Numbered from the stretch's first letter, positions 15,751 through 25,097 are shown. The stretch is DNA of 64,000 nt from Natronospira elongata (GCF_034931365.1 NZ_JAYGII010000012.1:19453-83452), one strand, 5' to 3'. Notes: generated by a model from the letters alone, not told the origin. Translations and numbers: made by a program.

Positions 15751-18351
15751 ATGGGACGCCTCATTGCTCGCTACAGCATGCAATACCGCTGGTGGGTCTT
15801 CGCCCTGACCGCGCTCATCGCCCTGGTCATGGGACTGATGATCCCGCGTATCACCATCGATACAGATCCGGAGAACATGCTGTCCGCCGAGCAGCCCGAT
15901 CGGGTCGAGCACAACCGCATCAAGGAACTGTTCGATCTCTACGACATGATCGTGGTGGGCGTGGTGAATTCGGAGCACCCCGAGGGGGTGTTCAACCCGA
16001 CATCTCTCTCTGCCCTCTTCCAGCTATCCGAGGGCATAGAAAATATTGACGGGGTAATCAGCCGCGACATGCTGTCCCTGGCCACCGTCGACAACGTGGA
16101 ACAGGTAAGCCCCGGCACCATCAGTTTCGACTGGATGATGGACCGCCCGCCCGAAACCCAGGGCGAGGCCGACGCTATCCGCCAGGCAGTGGAACGCCTG
16201 CCGATGTTCTACGGCACGCTGGTCTCGGAGGACGGCAAGGCGGCGGGGATTTATGTCCCCATCGTGGACAAGAATGAAAGCCACCGCATCTCCACCGAGA
16301 TTCAGGCCATCATTGACCGCCTGGACAGTGGTGATGAATTCCACATCACCGGCCAACCGGTGGCGCAGGATACCTTCGGCGTGGAGATGTTCCAGCAGAT
16401 GGCCATTTCCGCGCCCCTGGCCGGGGTCCTGATCTTTCTGATCATGCTCTACTTCTTCCGCAGTGTGCCACTGGTGGTGGCGCCCATGCTGCTGGCCATG
16501 GCCACGGTGATCTCCATCATGGGGCTGCTGATCGGCATGGGTTACACCGTGCACATCATGAGCTCCATGATCCCCATCTTCCTCATGCCTATCGCAGTAG
16601 TGGCCTCCATCCATGTGCTGTCAGGCTTTACCGATCGCTGCCGCGCCGGTGATGACACCCGGGCGGTGATGGAAGAAGTCATCCAGAGCCTCTACAAGCC
16701 GGTGATCTTCACCGCCCTGACCACCACCGTGGGTTTCGCGTCCCTCACCCTGACACCGATCCCGCCGGTCCAGGTCTTCGGTGCCTTTGTCGCCGTGGGC
16801 GTGCTCTTCGCCATGGCCCTGACACTCACCTTCCTGCCGGCCTTCATCGCTGCCCTGCCCCAGTCCGCGGTGGACCGCATGGTGGCGCGGGTCAAGAAAC
16901 ATGAGAGCGAGGGCAAGGGCGCGGACTGCAAACTGTGTGAATTCATGTCCGCCACCGGCCGTTTCGCCACCCGCTACAGCAAGTCCCTGCTGGTGAGTTT
17001 CGTGACCTTGCTGGCGATCGCCGTGTTCGGCATTACCCAGATCCAGATCAACGACAACCCCACGCGCTGGTTCAAGCAGGACCATCGGATTCGCGTGGCG
17101 GATGCGGTCCTCAACGAGCATTTCGCCGGCACCTACGAGGCCTACATCGTGCTGGAACAGGGTGAAGCGGGTGACCTGGAGCGTTCCCTTCAGGATCGGG
17201 TTAACCCCCTCTTGACCGAGGCGCGCGAAGAAGGCTTTGAGCTCGATCAGCAGTGGCAGGACCTGTTGGAAGAGTCCGCCGCCGATGATCCGGGTGTGAT
17301 GCTCGACAACCTCATGTTTGCCCTGGATGACCTGCTCTTCGAGGTATCCATGGAAGAAGCTGAATATTGGGAAGCCATTCTGGAGGCGGCCGAGGCCGTT
17401 CGCAGCGAAGCCCTCTATTTCCAGACCCCGGAGGCACTGCGCTACATGGCCGGCCTGCAGAGCTGGCTGGAGCAGGAAGGCCATGTGGGCAAATCCAATT
17501 CCCTCGCCGATCTGGTCAAGACCATCAACCGGGAGCTGGTCAGCGGTGAGCCCGAGGACTACCGCATCCCGGATTCACCGGCGGGCGTGGCCCAGTCGAT
17601 CCTGAGTTTCCAGGGCTCCCATCGCCCCCATGATCTCTGGCACTTCGTCAGCCAGGACTACCGCTCGGCCAGTATCTGGCTGCAACTGCCCAGCGGGGAC
17701 AATCAGGACATGCAGCGCGTGGTGGACGCCGTTGCGCACTACACCACCGACAACCCTCTCCCGGAGGGTGTGGACCTGAGCTGGGGCGGATCCACCTACG
17801 TCAATCTGGTCTGGCAGGGCGAGATGGTGGAGGGGATGCTGCTGGCCCTGCTCTCGGCCTTCGCCATCGTGCTGTTGATGATGATTGCCCTGTTCCGCTC
17901 CCTGCTGTTCGGCATCCTGGCCGTCTTGCCCCTCACCCTGACCATTGCGCTGATCTACGGGGTCATGGGCCTGATCGGCAAATCCTACGACATGCCGGTG
18001 GCGGTGCTGTCCTCGCTCAGTTTGGGCCTCTCCGTGGACTTTGCCATCCACTTCATTCAGCGCATGCGCGGCGCCTTCAATGAAACGGGAAGCTGGCAGC
18101 AGGCCATGGAGTATGTCTTCGGCGAACCCGCTCGAGCCATCACCCGCAATGCCGTGGTGATCTCCCTGGGCTTTCTGCCGCTGCTGACCGCCGCATTGGT
18201 CCCCTACATCACGGTGGGCATCTTCCTGGCCAGCATCATGGCGCTCTCCGCCATCGTCACCCTGTTGATGCTGCCCGCCATCCTGCGCACGGTGCCCGGT
18301 CTTTTCTTCGGACGCGACGCCGCGCAGGAAGTCAAGGCGACAAGCGAATGA
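15751..18351 (+). CDS. MMPL/RND-superfamily transporter
   Basis: This 866-residue inner-membrane protein has two homologous halves. Each has one N-terminal helix, a large periplasmic loop and a bundle of about five helices, giving about 12 transmembrane segments. The first bundle begins near residue 215 and the second near 690. The periplasmic loops are strongly acidic. The family includes hopanoid and lipid transporters (HpnN type). It is the first gene of an operon with a LolA-like protein, a beta-barrel, DUF2892 and SQR under a BigR-like operator, which suggests envelope export tied to sulfane sulfur. The substrate is unknown; a lipid or a sulfur species are both possible. Confidence 0.85.
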   Translation: MGRLIARYSMQYRWWVFALTALIALVMGLMIPRITIDTDPENMLSAEQPDRVEHNRIKELFDLYDMIVVGVVNSEHPEGVFNPTSLSALFQLSEGIENIDGVISRDMLSLATVDNVEQVSPGTISFDWMMDRPPETQGEADAIRQAVERLPMFYGTLVSEDGKAAGIYVPIVDKNESHRISTEIQAIIDRLDSGDEFHITGQPVAQDTFGVEMFQQMAISAPLAGVLIFLIMLYFFRSVPLVVAPMLLAMATVISIMGLLIGMGYTVHIMSSMIPIFLMPIAVVASIHVLSGFTDRCRAGDDTRAVMEEVIQSLYKPVIFTALTTTVGFASLTLTPIPPVQVFGAFVAVGVLFAMALTLTFLPAFIAALPQSAVDRMVARVKKHESEGKGADCKLCEFMSATGRFATRYSKSLLVSFVTLLAIAVFGITQIQINDNPTRWFKQDHRIRVADAVLNEHFAGTYEAYIVLEQGEAGDLERSLQDRVNPLLTEAREEGFELDQQWQDLLEESAADDPGVMLDNLMFALDDLLFEVSMEEAEYWEAILEAAEAVRSEALYFQTPEALRYMAGLQSWLEQEGHVGKSNSLADLVKTINRELVSGEPEDYRIPDSPAGVAQSILSFQGSHRPHDLWHFVSQDYRSASIWLQLPSGDNQDMQRVVDAVAHYTTDNPLPEGVDLSWGGSTYVNLVWQGEMVEGMLLALLSAFAIVLLMMIALFRSLLFGILAVLPLTLTIALIYGVMGLIGKSYDMPVAVLSSLSLGLSVDFAIHFIQRMRGAFNETGSWQQAMEYVFGEPARAITRNAVVISLGFLPLLTAALVPYITVGIFLASIMALSAIVTLLMLPAILRTVPGLFFGRDAAQEVKATSE

Positions 18352-18383
18352 ATCACGCAATCGATACCTCAAGGAGGTACACA

Positions 18384-19202
18384 ATGATGACAGTCAAACT
18401 CAACAAGCTGATGCTCTCCACGGCCGCCGGCCTGGGGCTGTTCATGACCAGCCTCGGCAACCCCTTGGCTGCCGACACCCCCACCGCCATGGAAATCGTG
18501 GAACGGGCCAACCAGGCCTCTTTCTACGCCGGCGACGACGGACGCGCCGAAGCGCGCATGCGCATTGTCGATAGCCGCGGGCGTGAGCAGGTCCGCCAGT
18601 TCACCATGCTGCGCAAGGATGGTGAAGACGGCAAACAGAGCTATCTGGTGGTATTCAGCCGACCCTCCGATGTCCGCGGCACGGTGTTTCTGGTGGAAAA
18701 GAATCCCGGCGCCGATGATGATCGCTGGCTTTATCTGCCCGGCCTGGACCTGGTTCGCCGCATTGCCCCCGGCGACAAGCGCACCAGCTTCGTCGGCTCC
18801 CATGTCTTCTACGAGGATGTCTCCGGTCGTCACCTGGAAGATGATGAACATGAGCTGATCGAAACCACAGACGACTACTACGTCATCCGAAGCACCCCCA
18901 GAGATCCAGGCACTGTCGAGTTTGCCCACTTCGACAACTGGATTGATCGCGAGACCTTCCTGCCCATGCGGGCCGAGTACGTGGACGACTCCGGCGAGAC
19001 CTACCGACGCATGCAGATTGAGGAAGTGGAAGAGATCGACGGCTACCCCACGGGTACCCGCATGCGAATGGAAAACCTCAAGGACGATGAATACACCCTG
19101 GTGGAATTTCGCCACAGTGCCTATGACATCGGTATTCCTGATTCGGTCTTCACGGAACGGTCATTGAGGAATCCGCCCCGGCAGTGGCTGCAGCGTCAAT
19201 GA
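18384..19202 (+). CDS. Outer-membrane lipoprotein-sorting-like (LolA-fold) periplasmic protein
   Basis: This 272-residue exported protein has a signal peptide ending near NPLAADT. A LolA/LppX-like half-barrel domain follows, with blocks FLVEKNPGADDDRWLYLPG and VGSHVFYEDVSGRHLED. The family binds hydrophobic ligands in the periplasm and is often encoded beside MMPL transporters. The start at 18384 follows AAGGAGG and is preferred over 18348, which overlaps the transporter gene end. It probably carries the cargo of the transporter encoded 32 bases upstream towards the outer membrane. It is not LolA itself. Confidence 0.8.
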   Translation: MMTVKLNKLMLSTAAGLGLFMTSLGNPLAADTPTAMEIVERANQASFYAGDDGRAEARMRIVDSRGREQVRQFTMLRKDGEDGKQSYLVVFSRPSDVRGTVFLVEKNPGADDDRWLYLPGLDLVRRIAPGDKRTSFVGSHVFYEDVSGRHLEDDEHELIETTDDYYVIRSTPRDPGTVEFAHFDNWIDRETFLPMRAEYVDDSGETYRRMQIEEVEEIDGYPTGTRMRMENLKDDEYTLVEFRHSAYDIGIPDSVFTERSLRNPPRQWLQRQ

Positions 19203-19216
19203 ACAAGGAGGACACG

Positions 19217-20521
19217 ATGATTGTGCGGCCAAATACTCTGAAGGCAGGCTTGCTGGCCGGTATCGGGCTCATTGCCCTGCCGCCCCTGGCAACGGCCGAT
19301 GACTGGGATAATGATCCATGGGGTGATGAAGAAGTGACCCCCCTGTCCTGGTACGGGTTCATTGAGGGTGCGGCGGGCTACCGTACTCGCAGCAATGACC
19401 TCATTGACGATGACATGCCGCTGGGTGAGGTTCGCTTCCAGCTGGAAGGGCAATACGCGGGTGATCGGATCGACGGGCGCTTCAAGCTGGACGGCCTGGC
19501 CGATAGCGTGGAAGACAAACTGACAGGTGATGTCCGCGAGGCGCGGCTCGGCTTTTCGGTAGGCGAACGCACCGATGTGCGGCTCGGTCGTCAGGTTCTT
19601 ACCTGGGGGACGGGCGACCTGGTCTTTCTCAATGACTTGTTCCCCAAGGACTGGGTGTCCTTCCTGATCGGTCGAGATGACGAATACCTCAAGGGGACCA
19701 ATGACGCCGTCCGTGTCAGCTGGTTCGGTGACCGGGCCAATATCGACGCGGTCTGGACACCGTTCTTCGAACCGGACAATTTCATTGAGGGCGTGCGCCT
19801 GTCGTATTTCGATCCCATGCAGGGTGAACTGACCGCCGCCCCGCCCCTGCCGCTGGTGGACCGCCCCGCCAGGACCTTTGATAACGGTGAACTGGCCACC
19901 CGCATCTACGGCATGGCCGGCTCACAGGAATGGGCTATCTATCTCTACCGCGGCTTCTTCGGCCAGCCGACGGCTTTCAACCCCGAAAGCGGCCATCTGG
20001 AATTTGCCCGACTCAACAGTCTCGGTGCCAGCCTGCGTGGCCCGCTGGGGACCGGTCTCTACAACCTGGAGTTCTCCTATTACGACTCGGCAGACAACCG
20101 CGATGGGGATGACCCCATGCTGCCCAACAGCGAGTTTCGATTCCTTGCTGGATACGAACAGGAAATCGCCAGAAACCTGACCCTGGGCACCCAGTACTAC
20201 GTCGAATGGCTGCAGGACTTCGATGAGCTGGAGGCCAACTTCCAGGGGGATCCTGCCACCCTGCCCGAAGAATACCGCCAGCTCATTACCGTGCGCCTGA
20301 CCCAAAGGTTGATGCGGGACAACCTCACCCTCGGGCTGATGAGCTTCTACTCTCCCGACTACGAGGACTGGTTCCTCCGGCCCACGGTTAACTATCGCTT
20401 AAGTGACGAGCTGTACATGACGGCAGGCGCCAATCTATTTGGCGGCGAGGATGATCACACTTTCTACGGCCAGTTCGAGAAAGACTCCAGTGTCTTTCTG
20501 CGACTGAAACGCACTTTCTGA
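19217..20521 (+). CDS. Outer-membrane beta-barrel protein (DUF1302-like)
   Basis: This 434-residue protein has a signal peptide ending PPLATADD, an acidic first segment, and alternating strands through to the terminal LKRTF, a classic C-terminal Phe of outer-membrane barrels. The block GRQVLTWGTGDLVFLNDLFP resembles DUF1302 or alginate-export-like porins. The start at 19217 follows AGGAGG; an in-frame ATG at 19199 overlaps the previous gene's stop. With the MMPL and LolA-like proteins it forms a possible inner-to-outer membrane route. Ligand specificity cannot be read. Confidence 0.75.
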   Translation: MIVRPNTLKAGLLAGIGLIALPPLATADDWDNDPWGDEEVTPLSWYGFIEGAAGYRTRSNDLIDDDMPLGEVRFQLEGQYAGDRIDGRFKLDGLADSVEDKLTGDVREARLGFSVGERTDVRLGRQVLTWGTGDLVFLNDLFPKDWVSFLIGRDDEYLKGTNDAVRVSWFGDRANIDAVWTPFFEPDNFIEGVRLSYFDPMQGELTAAPPLPLVDRPARTFDNGELATRIYGMAGSQEWAIYLYRGFFGQPTAFNPESGHLEFARLNSLGASLRGPLGTGLYNLEFSYYDSADNRDGDDPMLPNSEFRFLAGYEQEIARNLTLGTQYYVEWLQDFDELEANFQGDPATLPEEYRQLITVRLTQRLMRDNLTLGLMSFYSPDYEDWFLRPTVNYRLSDELYMTAGANLFGGEDDHTFYGQFEKDSSVFLRLKRTF

Positions 20522-20559
20522 GCAATCTTTTCATTGTCTCCATGACAGGAGGAAACACC

Positions 20560-20751
20560 ATGACCGTAAACCAGGCACTTCGACTCATTGCGGGCAGCTT
20601 TGTATTGGCCAGCATTCTGCTCGCGCATTTCCACCACGAGTACTGGCTGTTCTTCACCGGTTTCGTGGCGCTTAATCTGATCCAGTCGGCCTTCACCTGC
20701 TGGTGCCCCATGATGACCATTCTAAGAAAGGCCGGACTTCGGGATGCCTAG
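20560..20751 (+). CDS. DUF2892 (YgaP-type) small membrane protein
   Basis: This 63-residue protein has two hydrophobic helices and the motif CWCPMMTILRKAG near the C-terminus. It matches the transmembrane tail of YgaP-type membrane rhodaneses, without the rhodanese domain. AGGAGG precedes the ATG at 20560; the in-frame ATG at 20542 has no ribosome-binding site. Stand-alone DUF2892 proteins are common beside SQR and persulfide genes. The Cys pair might handle sulfur, which is inference. Confidence 0.8.
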   Translation: MTVNQALRLIAGSFVLASILLAHFHHEYWLFFTGFVALNLIQSAFTCWCPMMTILRKAGLRDA

Positions 20752-20858
20752 GACGTGGCCTCGCGAAAGGCGCACTGAAGCCGATTTGTTCCCCGTAGTT
20801 GGCGCTGAGGGATCAAGCTCTCCCTTCGGGGAATTGCCAGCCATTGGAGGATAAGACC

Positions 20859-22157
20859 ATGGCACACATTGTAATCATTGGCGCCGGCCTGGCCGGCATG
20901 CCCCTGGCCCTTGAGCTGCGAAAGACCCTCGGCCCGAAGCAAAAAATCACTGTGGTCAGCCCTGCCGACCACTTTCAATTCGTGCCGTCCAATCCCTGGA
21001 TCGCGGTGGGCTGGCGAGAGCGTCCCAAGACCACGACGCCACTGGCACCTCCTCTCAGAAAGCGGAACGTCGATCTGGTGGTAGACAGCATGGTCGGCAT
21101 CGACCCCGATGCGCAGCGCATTGAGCTCAAGGGTGGTGAAGGCCTGGACTACGACTACCTTGCCATTACCACCGGGCCCAAGCTGGCTTTTGATGAAATC
21201 CCGGGGCTGGGCCCCGACGGTTATAGCCAGTCCATCTGCACACTGGATCACTCCGAACACTGTCGTGGCGAATACGAACAGCTTCTGGCCTCACCCGGCC
21301 CGGTAGTGATCGGTGCGGCCCAGGGAGCCAGTTGCTTCGGCCCCGCCTACGAGTTCGCATTCATACTGGATCGTGACCTGCGCAAACGCGGCCTGAGAGA
21401 CCAGGTACCAATCACATTTGTAAGCAGCGAGCCCTACATTGGCCACCTGGGCCTTGGTGGCGTGGGCGACTCCAAGGGCTTGCTGGAACATGAATTGCGG
21501 CAGCGTGATATTCGCTGGGTCTGTAATGCATCCACCGAGAAGCTGGAAGATGGCAAGGTCTTCGTCAAGGAACATGATGACCAGGGCGAAGTCCGCAGGG
21601 AACATCAGATCGATTCCGTCTTTTCCATGATACTGCCCGCATTCAAGGGTGTGGATCCGGTTGCCAGTGTAGAGGGCCTCTGCAATCCACGAGGCTTTGT
21701 GCAAATCGACGAATACCAGCGTAATCCCAAATGGCCAAATATCTATGCTTCCGGTGTCTGTGTGGCTATTCCGCCGGTGGAAAAAACGCCAGTGCCCACC
21801 GGAGCCCCCAAGACCGGATACATGATCGAGTCCATGAACACCGCCATTGCGGAGAACATCAAACTGGCCATTGCCGGCGAGCAGCCTGAGGCACGGGCCA
21901 CCTGGAATGCGCTCTGTCTGGCTGACATGGGGAACACCGGTGCAGCCTTTCTGGCCATGCCCCAAATGCCGCCACGCAATGTGACCTGGACTCGAAAGGG
22001 GAAGTGGGTGCACTGGGCCAAATCGGCCTTCGAATGGTACTTCCTGAGAAAGATGCGCAAGGGCGTTGCTGAACCCGCTTACGAACGAGCCATGCTCCGG
22101 CTGCTGGGCATCCGCCGTCTGCGGGCACAACGACAGGCTGCTGCGAAAAGTCGATAA
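20859..22157 (+). CDS. sqr: Sulfide:quinone oxidoreductase
   Basis: This 432-residue FAD-dependent disulfide-reductase-fold protein starts with the dinucleotide motif IVIIGAGLAGMPLAL. Redox Cys candidates are in QGASCFGPAYEF (about 155) and SGVCVAIPP (about 310), the positions where SQR holds its catalytic pair. The C-terminus has amphipathic helices (WVHWAKSAFEWYFLRKMRKG) typical of monotopic membrane binding. It should oxidise sulfide to sulfane sulfur and reduce the quinone pool. The start at 20859 follows GGAGG; the ORF extension upstream is not conserved. It lies directly upstream of a BigR-like repressor gene. Confidence 0.9.
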   Translation: MAHIVIIGAGLAGMPLALELRKTLGPKQKITVVSPADHFQFVPSNPWIAVGWRERPKTTTPLAPPLRKRNVDLVVDSMVGIDPDAQRIELKGGEGLDYDYLAITTGPKLAFDEIPGLGPDGYSQSICTLDHSEHCRGEYEQLLASPGPVVIGAAQGASCFGPAYEFAFILDRDLRKRGLRDQVPITFVSSEPYIGHLGLGGVGDSKGLLEHELRQRDIRWVCNASTEKLEDGKVFVKEHDDQGEVRREHQIDSVFSMILPAFKGVDPVASVEGLCNPRGFVQIDEYQRNPKWPNIYASGVCVAIPPVEKTPVPTGAPKTGYMIESMNTAIAENIKLAIAGEQPEARATWNALCLADMGNTGAAFLAMPQMPPRNVTWTRKGKWVHWAKSAFEWYFLRKMRKGVAEPAYERAMLRLLGIRRLRAQRQAAAKSR

Positions 22158-22165
22158 AGGCAACC

Positions 22166-22585
22166 ATGACCACAAAAGACCAGGAAATGAGAAAACGCAA
22201 GGCCCTGTTGGCCGAGCTGGCGCCCGCACATGCCGAAAAAGCCGCTCACATGTTGCGGGCGCTGGCCAACTCTCATCGTCTGATGATTCTCTGCCAGCTT
22301 GTTCAAGGCGAAAAGACCGTTTCCGAACTCAGCTTGCAGATTCCCCTAAGCCAATCCGCGTTATCCCAGCACCTTGCCCGACTGCGCCAGGACCAGCTGG
22401 TCGCCACCCGCCGAGAATCACAGAATATCCACTACCGCATTGCCGACCCCGGTGTCATGGAGATCATCGGCCAACTGTATGAAATCTACTGCACACCCGG
22501 CACGGGGGAACCCAATCAGCACCTGAATCGGTCAGAATCGGTTGCCCCCCAGCCAACTGGAGACCAAGATGAAAAAAGCAGATAA
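22166..22585 (+). CDS. BigR/SqrR-type ArsR repressor 1 (sulfane-sulfur sensor)
   Basis: This 139-residue winged-helix ArsR-family protein has the HTH around IPLSQSALSQHLARLRQ. Cys43 (LMILCQLV) and Cys109 (EIYCTPG) are 66 residues apart, the same spacing as the sensing cysteines of BigR (42/108) and SqrR (41/107), which form tetrasulfide links and release DNA. An acidic, Gln-rich C-terminal tail of about 28 residues is extra. The gene starts eight bases after SQR. It probably represses the 15751 operon and the persulfide dioxygenase through the ATTAG-N6-CTAAT sites. Confidence 0.9.
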   Translation: MTTKDQEMRKRKALLAELAPAHAEKAAHMLRALANSHRLMILCQLVQGEKTVSELSLQIPLSQSALSQHLARLRQDQLVATRRESQNIHYRIADPGVMEIIGQLYEIYCTPGTGEPNQHLNRSESVAPQPTGDQDEKSR

Positions 22586-22703
22586 TAAGGCAGGTGTCGA
22601 AGCGGCCTAAACCCTTCTGGCCCAGGCAGGAAATCCGGATGGAGGTTGAGCGAGTCACCGACCCGCCCCTCCCTCGCTTTCCATTCATCGTGGGGAAATT
22701 CGC

Positions 22704-23987
22704 ATGCCCAGATTCCGCCTGCGACTTTTTCTGACCCTGCTGCTATTGCTACCCCCCATCGCAGTGGCCGCGCCGATGAATGAATTGCACATGCTGGTGT
22801 TCCACAGTGATACCTGCCCCCACTGTGAAGCTCAGAAGCCCTTCATCAAAGCCCTTGACGAGTCGCACGAGGCACTATCGACCCATTTCTTCGAGGTGCG
22901 ACAGAGCGATTACAATCGCAAGCTGTTTCGTGCGGTGGCCTCGGCCCATGGTACGGGGGCTGATTCGGTACCCGCTGTCTTCGTGGGAGGACGAGCCTGG
23001 CTGGGGGACAGTCGCCTGATTCGGCACCAAATAACCAGCCATGTAGAGCACTGTCTTGCGAGGGGTGACTGCCCCGACTCGCGTGACACCCGCCAGCGAT
23101 TCGATCAGAAAGCGACAGCACAGGAAACGGCCCCGATCAGCCTACCCCTGGTCGGAACCATCGACCTGATGGTCCAACCACTCACCATATCGACAGCGCT
23201 GATCGCCTTCATCGACGGATTCAATCCCTGTTCACTCTGGGTTCTGACAATCCTGCTGGCGCTGGTGATTCATTCCGGCTCACGCAAGCGAATCCTCGCG
23301 GTAGGCCTGACCTTCCTGGCGGTGACTGCAGCCATTTACGGCCTATTCATTATCGGTGTTTTCGGTGCGCTAAGTCTGCTACTGACAAGCGACTGGGTCT
23401 ACTGGGTGGTTGCAACCCTGGCGCTTGTCTTTGCCGGGGTCAATATCAAGGATTATTTCTGGTTCCAGCGAGGGATTTCTTTCACCATTGACGAGAAGCA
23501 CAAGCCAGGCATCTACCGCCGCTTTCGCGGCCTGATCCGCGACGGCCGGTCGACACCGGCACTCATTGCCGCCACCGCCGTGATGGCAAGCGGTATCGCT
23601 TTCATCGAGCTACCCTGTACCGCCGGCTTCCCTGTCATCTGGGGCGGCATCGTTGCCACTCACGACATCGATTGGCTCTTCTTCTCCTTCCTGCTTGGGC
23701 TATACCTGCTGATCTACCTGCTCATTGAACTGGCGATCTTCGTAACTGCCCTGACGACACTTCGTGTCGACCGTTTCGAAGAACGGCACGGGCGTATCCT
23801 CAAGCTGGTCGGCGGCATCATCATGCTGGCCCTCTCCGGCGTACTAATACTGGCCCCTGATCTGATGCACGATGTCCGAGGTGCAATCGGTGTATTCCTG
23901 GGCGCTTTCGCTGCCGCAGCAGTCATGCTCTTCATGCACCGCTACCTTTTACCGAAACTGGGTGTGCACATCGGAGATGAATGGTAA
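22704..23987 (+). CDS. Periplasmic thioredoxin-like domain fused to CcdA/DsbD-type membrane domain
   Basis: This 427-residue protein has a signal peptide (residues 1-22). A thioredoxin-fold domain with DTCPHCEAQ (CPHC active site, about 35-42) is followed by a membrane domain of about seven helices. That domain carries FIDGFNPCSLWVL and FIELPCTAGFP, which hold the paired cysteines typical of CcdA. Such proteins move reducing equivalents from the cytoplasm to periplasmic partners. Its position after the SQR-BigR genes suggests a role in periplasmic thiol or persulfide reduction. No BigR-like box is seen in its 118-base upstream gap, so it may be expressed separately. Confidence 0.85.
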   Translation: MPRFRLRLFLTLLLLLPPIAVAAPMNELHMLVFHSDTCPHCEAQKPFIKALDESHEALSTHFFEVRQSDYNRKLFRAVASAHGTGADSVPAVFVGGRAWLGDSRLIRHQITSHVEHCLARGDCPDSRDTRQRFDQKATAQETAPISLPLVGTIDLMVQPLTISTALIAFIDGFNPCSLWVLTILLALVIHSGSRKRILAVGLTFLAVTAAIYGLFIIGVFGALSLLLTSDWVYWVVATLALVFAGVNIKDYFWFQRGISFTIDEKHKPGIYRRFRGLIRDGRSTPALIAATAVMASGIAFIELPCTAGFPVIWGGIVATHDIDWLFFSFLLGLYLLIYLLIELAIFVTALTTLRVDRFEERHGRILKLVGGIIMLALSGVLILAPDLMHDVRGAIGVFLGAFAAAAVMLFMHRYLLPKLGVHIGDEW

Positions 23988-24430
23988 ATGCAACATACGC
24001 CGATGGGAATCGTCCGTATTGACCGCCGTCAACACCACCCCAGGGATTACTTGGCAAGACATCAAGACCGACCGGACACCAAGCACCACTTCGACTGCAC
24101 ACCTGTCGCAGCATCCGCAAGCAAAGCCCGGCGCGCCTCACGGAACCATAGATAGCCTGCCAATCCCATTCTCGTTCCATTTAGAGAACGAACTGTTGAT
24201 AAACGCCCACCTAGCCGAATTATCGTTCTACATATAGCCTCAATAACAGGCTGAAGATCGCTACAGTCAAAACCAGGGAACAGCAAGGCGGAGCAAGATC
24301 ACCGCTCCCATGGAGCGTCTGAGCGCCTCTCGGCCCAACCTCAGCAATCGCTGGAAGTCGCGCTACCCGATTTCAGCGAGAGCAGCATAAACAGCCCGGA
24401 CCATCCGGGCGCCAATATCTGGAGAGGAAC
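23988..24430. other. Intergenic region of 443 bases with an isolated FixK-like box
   Basis: This spacer separates the thioredoxin-CcdA gene from the isochorismatase-family gene. It holds a perfect TTGAC-N4-GTCAA box at 24019-24032, almost 400 bases from the next gene, unlike the 55-90-base spacing elsewhere. Translating both strands gave only short frames without a ribosome-binding site or a recognisable family. A lost gene or a small RNA could once have been served by the box, which is speculative. Confidence 0.5.
24019..24032. promoter_or_regulatory. FixK/FNR-like box TTGACCGCCGTCAA (box A)
   Basis: A perfect TTGA-N6-TCAA dyad lies outside the 40-62 kb cluster. The -10 position predicted from class II spacing (24055-24060) reads CAAGAC, a poor match. 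Activity is uncertain. Confidence 0.5.
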
Positions 24431-25054
24431 ATGAAAAACTTTAATCGACTCGACAAGGATCAGGCAGCCGTGCTGCTGGTGGACCATCAAACCGGACTGC
24501 TGTCTCTGGTAAGGGACATTGAGCCGGACACCTTCAAGAACAACGTGCTGGCCCTGGCCGATCTGGCCAAGTACTTCGGGCTGCCCACCATCCTCACCAC
24601 CAGCTTCGAGGACGGCCCCAATGGCCCGCTGGTGCCGGAACTCAAGGAGACCTTCCCGGAGGCCCCCTATATTGCCCGCCCGGGGCAGATCAACGCCTGG
24701 GACAATGAGGACTTCGTCAAGGCCGTGAAGGCCACCGGCAAGAAGCAGCTGATCATCGCCGGCGTGGTCACCGAAGTCTGCGTGGCCTTCCCCGTCCTCT
24801 CGGCCCTGGCCGAGGAGTTCGAGGTCTTCGTGGTCACCGACGCCTCGGGGACATTCAATCAAATTAGCCGTGACGCGGCCTGGGATCGCATGTCACAGGC
24901 CGGTGCCCAGCTCATGAGCTGGTTCGGCGTGGCCTGTGAGTTACATCGTGACTGGCGCAACGACGTCGAAGGTCTGGGTGCCTTGTTCTCCAATCACATT
25001 CCCGATTACCGAAATCTCATCAACAGCCACGCAAGCTTCACAGGCCAGTCGTAA
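24431..25054 (+). CDS. Isochorismatase-family (YcaC-like) cysteine hydrolase
   Basis: This 207-residue protein has the family's catalytic triad: Asp in LLVDHQTGLL (about residue 19), Lys in KATGKKQLI (about 100) and Cys in GVVTEVCVAF (about 119). The closing FGVACELHRDW is typical of YcaC-like hydrolases, which act on unknown amide or carbamoyl substrates. Despite the family name, isochorismate is unlikely to be the substrate. GGAGAGG precedes the ATG. It is probably monocistronic, with a hairpin after it. Confidence 0.87.
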   Translation: MKNFNRLDKDQAAVLLVDHQTGLLSLVRDIEPDTFKNNVLALADLAKYFGLPTILTTSFEDGPNGPLVPELKETFPEAPYIARPGQINAWDNEDFVKAVKATGKKQLIIAGVVTEVCVAFPVLSALAEEFEVFVVTDASGTFNQISRDAAWDRMSQAGAQLMSWFGVACELHRDWRNDVEGLGALFSNHIPDYRNLINSHASFTGQS

Positions 25055-25061
25055 ACGGAAA

Positions 25062-25097
25062 GCGGCCCAGTCGGCTAGAGAAGCCGACTGGGTCGCT
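25062..25097 (+). terminator. Hairpin after isochorismatase-family gene
   Basis: A stem of about 14 bp, CCCAGTCGGCT pairing with AGCCGACTGGG plus flanks, has a short A-rich loop. No T run follows. Confidence 0.6.

Noticed and set aside
23988..24430. Small protein-coding genes in the gap before the isochorismatase-family gene
   Set aside because: Short frames on both strands have no ribosome-binding site and no conserved motif.
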